This document shows positions 59,838 through 64,000 of a stretch of 64,000 nucleotides of DNA, piece by piece. The DNA lies in contig NZ_BNAS01000003.1 of assembly GCF_014653785.1 (NCBI RefSeq), positions 200,117 to 264,116 of the forward strand. Reading direction: 5' to 3'. Numbering within the stretch: the first letter of the stretch is position 1; the number at the start of each line of letters is the position of its first letter. Made by a program: the position numbers and the translations under genes. The notes below the pieces were generated by a model, which saw nothing but the letters and a program-made list of their open reading frames with translations, had not been told where the DNA came from and searched no databases. This DNA is from Promicromonospora soli (lineage in GTDB: Bacteria > Actinomycetota > Actinomycetes > Actinomycetales > Cellulomonadaceae).

Positions 59838-60454
59838 CCCTCGCTACCTCCTGCGCTCGCCAGGGCGTACCCCGGCTCCTGGGGCGACACGGTCTCGGTC
59901 GCCTGCCACAGCTCGTCGGCCTCCCGCCCGGAGATCCCGAGGTCCACCACAGCGACGGCGTCGCGCCGCTGGCCCGCGTGCTCCTCGCCTTGGTCGCCGC
60001 GGGCCAGCCGCACGGTCGCACCGTCCAGCGCGTCGCGCGGCACGTCGAAGCAGTACGTGGCGCGCCACGCGTAGCCCGGCTGAGCCTTGGCCAGGATCGA
60101 GCAGCCCGCCTGATCGGTGGGCCAGAACCGACGACCCCGCGCGTCGGTGACCTCCGCCCCGACAAACGTCGTCTCGCCCTGCGTGGCCCGCCAGCTCGCG
60201 TCCACCACGATGAACGTGCCGCCCGCCGCGGCGGCCTCGGCCACCCCGGCCAGTGTGTCGGCGACCCGCACCTCGGTCACGGTGAGCTCCGCATACGTGA
60301 GGTCGAGGACCTCGCCGACCGCACCCTCGACGATGAAGGGCTCGTCGACTCCCGTGTCCTGCGGCACATAGGTCACCAGCGTGCAGCCGGCCACCACCCC
60401 ACCGACGACGAGCGCCGTGCCCTTCCACGTGATCCGACGGCGTCCGTGCCTCAT
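59834..60454 (-). CDS. Membrane-anchored protein of unknown function (DUF4352-like fold possible)
   Basis: 206 residues. Short N-terminal anchor (residues ~10-27, GTALVVGGVVAGCTL) containing a cysteine but no good lipobox. The external part has LTYAELTVTEVRVADTLAG, TFIVVDASWRAT and two cysteines (AGCSILAK, TYCFDVPRD), suggesting a disulfide-bonded Ig-like domain of the DUF4352 type. Middle gene of a three-gene operon; both junctions are ATGA overlaps. Confidence 0.65.
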   Translation of the reverse strand: MRHGRRRITWKGTALVVGGVVAGCTLVTYVPQDTGVDEPFIVEGAVGEVLDLTYAELTVTEVRVADTLAGVAEAAAAGGTFIVVDASWRATQGETTFVGAEVTDARGRRFWPTDQAGCSILAKAQPGYAWRATYCFDVPRDALDGATVRLARGDQGEEHAGQRRDAVAVVDLGISGREADELWQATETVSPQEPGYALASAGGSEG

Positions 60455-61239
60455 GGCTGTCCCGCCTCAGCGCTCGGTCCCGACTGGTTCGAGCCGGCCC
60501 CGGGCCTTTCTGCGTCGACCGGGATCCGTCCGTGGTAGGCGACCTCGTTCGGGAGCCAGTAGCCGTTGTCCAGGCTTACTACGCTCTCCTCGATCCACTC
60601 CAGCTCGATGACCTCGAGGGGGATCGTCCTGCCCGACCACTTGCCGCCCTGCTCCCAGAGCAGCGCCACCCGGTGGGTGACGCCCGGGTTGAAGACGCTG
60701 ATGGTGGTCCCGTCCTTGGCGCTGAGGATCGTCGCGGGCGGAAGCTCGGCCTCTTCGGACGCTCCCAGATCGGCGCTCGCTGCAGGGTCCGCCGACGGGT
60801 CGGCGCCGCCGTCGGGCGCGGTGTCGGCTCCCAGCTCGTCGAGTGCCGCCTTCGGTACGATCGCCACGTTCTGGGGCGCGGGGATCGCCTGGCCGAGAGT
60901 GGCACGGTATTCCGGCACCTCGCCGGTGTTCGTGACTTCGGCGACGACGCCGAGCAGGTGGTTGCCCGGCTTCGGGACGAGGTAAGCGAACTCATCGACG
61001 GTGGCGACCCTGACGACCTTCACCTCGAACGGCCCGACCTCGACCGGAGTGCCGGCCGCGAGCGGGTCGGCGTGCGCCTCCACCTCGCTCCAGGCCCCGA
61101 ACGGGGTGATGGCAACGAGGGCCGCGACGATCCCGGCTCCGACGCGCTGCATCGTCGACATGTCGTCGGCGACGGTCGCGACCACGCGGCGGGCGAGCCG
61201 GAACGCGATGTCGGGACCGTCATTTCGGGCGTGCTTCAT
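60451..61239 (-). CDS. Membrane-anchored protein of unknown function
   Basis: 262 residues from ATG 61239. One N-terminal transmembrane segment (~28-50) then an Ig-like external domain (FEVKVVRVATVDEFAYLVPKP, LLGVVAEVTNTGEVPEY) and an acidic Ala/Asp-rich loop near 140-165. The pattern (VVxVTNTG) again resembles DUF4352-type domains. TACGAT (61253-61248) lies 8 bases before the ATG and may be the -10 box of the operon 61239-59103. A longer frame to 61314 lacks support. Function unknown. Confidence 0.65.
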   Translation of the reverse strand: MKHARNDGPDIAFRLARRVVATVADDMSTMQRVGAGIVAALVAITPFGAWSEVEAHADPLAAGTPVEVGPFEVKVVRVATVDEFAYLVPKPGNHLLGVVAEVTNTGEVPEYRATLGQAIPAPQNVAIVPKAALDELGADTAPDGGADPSADPAASADLGASEEAELPPATILSAKDGTTISVFNPGVTHRVALLWEQGGKWSGRTIPLEVIELEWIEESVVSLDNGYWLPNEVAYHGRIPVDAERPGAGSNQSGPSAEAGQP

Positions 61240-61328
61240 GGCGGACGATCGTAGCGGTGCATTACGGACGATCTGGTTGAAAGTCCGCCGCCGACACAAC
61301 CCATGGCGAAGCACCGGCCACGGGCCTG

Positions 61329-61877
61329 TCAGGCCGCCTCGGCCGGGTTCTCCACGAGGTGACGGATGCGGCCGAGGTCCGCTCCGGCGTCGGACAGGGC
61401 GCGCGCCGCGGGGTTGCGCGTGTCCCGGAGGATGCCGAGAAGGAGGTGTCCGCCGTCGATCGTGGACGACCTGAGCCGGATCGCCTCGCGCAGCGCGAGC
61501 TCGAGCCCCTTCTTCGCGTCCGGGGTGAACGGGATGTGGCCGGGTGACCGACGGCGCCGCGCGGCGCCGGCACGGTCGAGCGCGCCCTCGCCGAAGACGG
61601 CGTCGGTCCGGTCACGGACGGCGTCGAGATCGATGCCGAGCGCGGCGAGCGCATCGGCGTCCAGGGCGTCCCCGGCGCGGATGTCGCGGCGGAGCGTTCG
61701 GACGGCCTCGGTGGTGTCGAGGCCCGATCCCGCGACCGCGGCGACCGCCGGGCCGGGCGTCTCGATGAGGGCGACGAGGACGTGGCGCGAGTCGATCACG
61801 CCGGAGTGCTCGTCCCGGGCGACCTCCTGGGCCTTGACGACGGCTGCGCGCGCCTCCTTGCTGAACCTCTCGAACAT
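61329..61877 (-). CDS. Clp N-terminal domain protein (stand-alone, ClpC/ClpA adaptor-like)
   Basis: 182 residues consisting of two Clp_N repeats: MFERFSKEARAAVVKAQEVA with HSGVIDSRHVLVALIE (first) and FTPDAKKGLELALREAIRL with IDGGHLLLGILRD (second). No AAA+ module follows, so it is not an unfoldase. Stand-alone Clp-N proteins are proposed to bind substrates or modulate Clp machines. It overlaps the HTH gene stop by TGATG and is thus co-translated with it. The region 61240-61328 on its downstream side holds no gene, only a short GC-rich hairpin at the stop. Confidence 0.85.
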   Translation of the reverse strand: MFERFSKEARAAVVKAQEVARDEHSGVIDSRHVLVALIETPGPAVAAVAGSGLDTTEAVRTLRRDIRAGDALDADALAALGIDLDAVRDRTDAVFGEGALDRAGAARRRRSPGHIPFTPDAKKGLELALREAIRLRSSTIDGGHLLLGILRDTRNPAARALSDAGADLGRIRHLVENPAEAA

Positions 61878-62086
61878 CAGATCCTCCTGCTGTGCTTCTT
61901 GTGGACGGCCTGCCGGCTGACGCCGAGCGCGTCGGCGACCTCTTGCCACGACCAGCCGAGGGCTCGTGCGCGCTCCACCTGGAGCGTCTCGAGGCGGTCG
62001 GCCAGCTCGCGGAGGGATCGCACGGCGCGGAGGCCTTCGGTGGGATCGTCCCCGGCCGCGGATGCGGCGAGTGCTTGCTGGGTCAT
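61877..62086 (-). CDS. Small helix-turn-helix DNA-binding protein
   Basis: 69 residues. The C-terminal half SWQEVADALGVSRQAVHKKH is a clear helix-turn-helix; the N-terminal half is a predicted helix that may dimerise. Its ATG lies two bases from a perfect 18-base palindrome, so it is very probably an autorepressor. Small HTH genes coupled to Clp-N genes are common in actinobacteria and likely sense proteotoxic stress or a small ligand; that role is inference. Confidence 0.85.
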   Translation of the reverse strand: MTQQALAASAAGDDPTEGLRAVRSLRELADRLETLQVERARALGWSWQEVADALGVSRQAVHKKHSRRI

Positions 62087-62087
62087 G

Positions 62088-62133
62088 TGTCAACCATGGT
62101 TGACAGAACTCAACCTGTCAACCCCAGTTGACA
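62088..62133 (-). promoter_or_regulatory. Leaderless promoter and two palindromic operators of the HTH/Clp-N operon
   Basis: TGTCAACCATGGTTGACA (62088-62105) is a perfect 18-base palindrome; TGTCAACCCCAGTTGACA (62116-62133) is a near-perfect second copy 28 bases upstream. On the minus strand TTGACA (62121-62116), a 17-base spacer and CATGGT (62098-62093) form -35 and -10 elements, six bases before ATG 62086. The first operator covers the -10 and start site and the second covers the -35, an arrangement for repression by the HTH protein. Confidence 0.75.
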
Positions 62134-62340
62134 AAGGCTGCCCGACCGGCCCGCGTCGAGCCGGTCATCGAGCACGTGACCAGCGAGACGTACACCACAC
62201 GCCGCGGCGAAGCCGACGTCGTCCTTTACAAGGTCTCCGGGGGCGCGCCCACCTGGCCCGGGGCCGACGACGGCAGCGCCACGCAGGAGGTCTCCGCCAC
62301 CGAGCTGGTCTGGGACTTTTTCTCGCGGTGCCGCCGGTAA
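62128..62340 (+). pseudogene. 3' remnant of an LpqC-type (polyhydroxybutyrate depolymerase-like) esterase gene
   Basis: The frame reads EADVVLYKVSGGAPTWPG, then EVSATELVWDFFSRC. This matches the C-terminal end of LpqC/PHB-depolymerase-family esterases, where a GGGHTWPG-like segment carries the catalytic histidine; here the His is replaced (GGAPTWPG). The N-terminal hydrolase domain and the nucleophile are absent; upstream there is only the HTH operator region. A start codon (TTG 62128) exists but a functional 70-residue product is unlikely. Confidence 0.65.
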
Positions 62341-62417
62341 CCGCGCCTCCCTCGACGCCCGTGCCGCCGAGCCGCGGAATACCGCCGCTTCGTTCGGAAG
62401 CACGGGCGATCGAGGGC

Positions 62418-62450
62418 TACTCTGTACCGGGATGTCTTGACGTCGAGACA
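62418..62450 (+). promoter_or_regulatory. Promoter region of sucCD with an 18-base palindrome
   Basis: TACTCT (62418-62423) is a TAnnnT-type -10 candidate. TGTCTTGACGTCGAGACA (62433-62450) is an inverted repeat broken only at one symmetric pair, and the symmetry continues for two more bases on each side. It would cover the first transcribed bases, as for a repressor. It resembles, from memory, operators of the PecS/TamR group of MarR regulators. The gap 62341-62512 holds no gene. Confidence 0.55.
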
Positions 62451-62512
62451 TCGCTTCAGCCGGGCTCCGGGCGACGTCCGAGGGCCGCATCCCGATGGAA
62501 GGACGCAGCAGG

Positions 62513-63679
62513 GTGGACCTGTTCGAATACCAGGCGCGCGACATCTTCGAGAAGCACGGCGTGCCCGTGCTGGGCGGGGTTGTCGCGACGACCCCCGAGG
62601 AGGCTCGCGAAGGCGCCGAGAAGCTGGGCGGCGGAACTGTCGTCGTGAAGGCCCAGGTCAAGACCGGTGGTCGCGGCAAGGCGGGCGGCGTCAAGCTGGC
62701 TCACTCGCCGGAGGAGACCGCTGAGAAGGCCGGCGAGATCCTCGGCATGGACATCAAGGGCCACACCGTGCACCGCGTGATGATCGCGCAGGGCGCCAAG
62801 ATCGCCGAGGAGTTCTACTTCTCGGTGCTCCTCGACCGGTCGAACCGCAACTACCTCGCCATGTGCTCCGTCGAGGGCGGCATGGAGATCGAGCAGCTCG
62901 CCGTCGAGCGTCCTGAGGCGCTCGCCCGCATCGCCGTCGACCCGGCCGTCGGCATCGACGAGGCCAAGGCCGCGGAGATCGTGGACGCCGCCGGCTTCGC
63001 CGAGGACATCAAGGGCAAGGTCGCCGAGGTGATCCGTGGCCTGTGGACCGTGTTCAAGGCCGAGGACGCCACGCTCGTCGAGGTGAACCCGCTGGTCAAG
63101 ACCGAGGACGGCGAGATCGTCGCCCTCGACGGCAAGGTCACGCTCGACGAGAACGCCGGCTTCCGCCACCCGGAGCACGCGGAGCTCGAGGACTCGGCCG
63201 CCGCCGACCCGCTCGAGGCCAAGGCCAAGGAGAACGACCTCAACTACGTCAAGCTCGACGGCGAGGTCGGCATCATCGGCAACGGCGCGGGCCTGGTCAT
63301 GTCCACCCTGGACGTCGTCGCGTACGCCGGTGAGCGGCACGGCGGCGTGAAGCCCGCGAACTTCCTCGACATCGGCGGCGGCGCGAATGCCAAGGTCATG
63401 GCGAACGGACTCGACGTCATCCTGGGCGACGAGCAGGTCAAGGCAGTGTTCGTGAACGTCTTCGGTGGAATCACCGCCTGCGACGAGGTAGCGAACGGCA
63501 TCGTGGGTGCGCTCGACCTGCTGGGCGACCACGCCACCAAGCCGCTGGTCGTCCGCCTCGACGGCAACAACGTCGAGCTGGGCCGTCAGATCCTGGCCGA
63601 GCGCAACCACCCGCTCGTCACCCTTGCCGAGACCATGGACGGCGGCGCCGACAAGGCTGCCGAGCTGGCCAACGCCTGA
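62513..63679 (+). CDS. sucC: Succinyl-CoA synthetase (ADP-forming) beta subunit
   Basis: 388 residues. [20 protein letters not shown] opens the ATP-grasp domain; [20 protein letters not shown] is the ATP-binding loop and [33 protein letters not shown] the C-terminal CoA-ligase part. It joins with SucD to convert succinyl-CoA, ADP and phosphate to succinate, CoA and ATP in the TCA cycle. GTG 62513 is chosen to give the usual (M)DLFEYQ start; a GAAGGA ribosome site lies 9 bases upstream. Forms an operon with sucD. Confidence 0.95.
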   Translation: MDLFEYQARDIFEKHGVPVLGGVVATTPEEAREGAEKLGGGTVVVKAQVKTGGRGKAGGVKLAHSPEETAEKAGEILGMDIKGHTVHRVMIAQGAKIAEEFYFSVLLDRSNRNYLAMCSVEGGMEIEQLAVERPEALARIAVDPAVGIDEAKAAEIVDAAGFAEDIKGKVAEVIRGLWTVFKAEDATLVEVNPLVKTEDGEIVALDGKVTLDENAGFRHPEHAELEDSAAADPLEAKAKENDLNYVKLDGEVGIIGNGAGLVMSTLDVVAYAGERHGGVKPANFLDIGGGANAKVMANGLDVILGDEQVKAVFVNVFGGITACDEVANGIVGALDLLGDHATKPLVVRLDGNNVELGRQILAERNHPLVTLAETMDGGADKAAELANA

Positions 63680-63719
63680 TTCGCCCGCTGAAGACTTCGA
63701 AAGCAGAGACCACAAGACA

Positions 63720-64000
63720 ATGTCGATCTACCTGAACCAGGACTCGAAGATCATCGTCCAGGGCATCACCGGTGGCATGGGTGCCAAGCACACCGCCCTG
63801 ATGCTCGACTCCGGCGCGCAGATCGTCGGCGGCGTGAACGCTCGCAAGGCGGGCACCACGGTGGAGCACAAGGACCACGAGGGCAACGAAGTGACGCTGC
63901 CCGTCTTCGGCACCGTCAAGGAGGCCATGGCCGAGACCGGCGCGGACGTCTCCGTCGTCTTCGTGCCGCCGGCCTTCACCAAGGACGCGGCCATCGAGGC
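63720..64000 (+). CDS. sucD: Succinyl-CoA synthetase alpha subunit, 3' end beyond the window
   Basis: The first 93 residues are visible: [20 protein letters not shown] contains the CoA-binding Gly-rich loop, followed by [11 protein letters not shown] and [18 protein letters not shown], all standard for SucD. The phospho-histidine region lies outside the window. ATG is 40 bases after the sucC stop; the two subunits act together. Confidence 0.95.
   Translation, partial: MSIYLNQDSKIIVQGITGGMGAKHTALMLDSGAQIVGGVNARKAGTTVEHKDHEGNEVTLPVFGTVKEAMAETGADVSVVFVPPAFTKDAAIE

Overview
The window is very GC-rich DNA with tight translational overlaps (ATGA/GTGA junctions), many GTG starts and probable leaderless transcripts. 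The pcrA, sucC and sucD genes at the right end fit a high-GC actinobacterium, most likely of the Micrococcales (Promicromonosporaceae/Cellulomonadaceae type). That placement is an inference from gene content and style; no rRNA or tRNA gene is present.

About 50 kb (1-51 kb) is one large cell-surface polysaccharide locus. Left part (1-13.55 kb): the end of a glycosyltransferase, a CDP-alcohol phosphotransferase/cytidylyltransferase pair, further glycosyltransferases, a first Wzx-type flippase, a secreted propeller-LamG-PKD protein, a first Wzy/ligase-type membrane protein and an acyltransferase. Middle part (13.6-31.9 kb): a chain-length regulator fused to a BY-kinase, its low-molecular-weight tyrosine phosphatase, the initiating undecaprenyl-phosphate sugar transferase, an unusual acetyltransferase-ACP-PLP decarboxylase-AMP ligase operon, a GNAT-like protein, glycosyltransferases, a beta-helix protein, a polysaccharide deacetylase, a second Wzy-type protein and two more chain-length-regulator-like proteins. 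Right part (31.9-43.5 kb): a nine-gene operon with sugar-nucleotide enzymes (Gfo/Idh/MocA oxidoreductase, NAD-dependent epimerase, two DegT aminotransferases, NeuD/PglD-like acetyltransferase), glycosyltransferases and a second flippase. It is followed by a divergent pair: a glycosyltransferase and a 1314-residue secreted DUF4082 protein. The genes for two flippases, two polymerase/ligase-like proteins and three chain-length proteins suggest two Wzx/Wzy assembly lines or a composite locus.

The most striking signal is regulatory. The hexamer TCACCC (reverse GGGTGA), often as a direct repeat with an 11-12 bp period, sits in most of the long intergenic regions of the locus. It keeps a fixed distance (about -50/-62 in one orientation, about -57/-68 in the other) from predicted -10 boxes or leaderless start codons. 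This looks like one regulon driven by a regulator that binds direct repeats, perhaps an OmpR-family response regulator, which is not encoded in the window. A second signal is a scar: the last 24 codons of a LysE-family exporter gene are duplicated at 13.55 kb, 37.5 kb from the intact gene at 51.15 kb, so the 13.6-51.1 kb block lies between two direct repeats.

Right flank (51-64 kb): LysE exporter, methyltransferase, PcrA helicase, OafA-type acyltransferase with SGNH domain, a set of unknown membrane-anchored proteins, an HTH/Clp-N pair with two palindromic operators, an esterase remnant, and sucC-sucD, which runs off the right edge.
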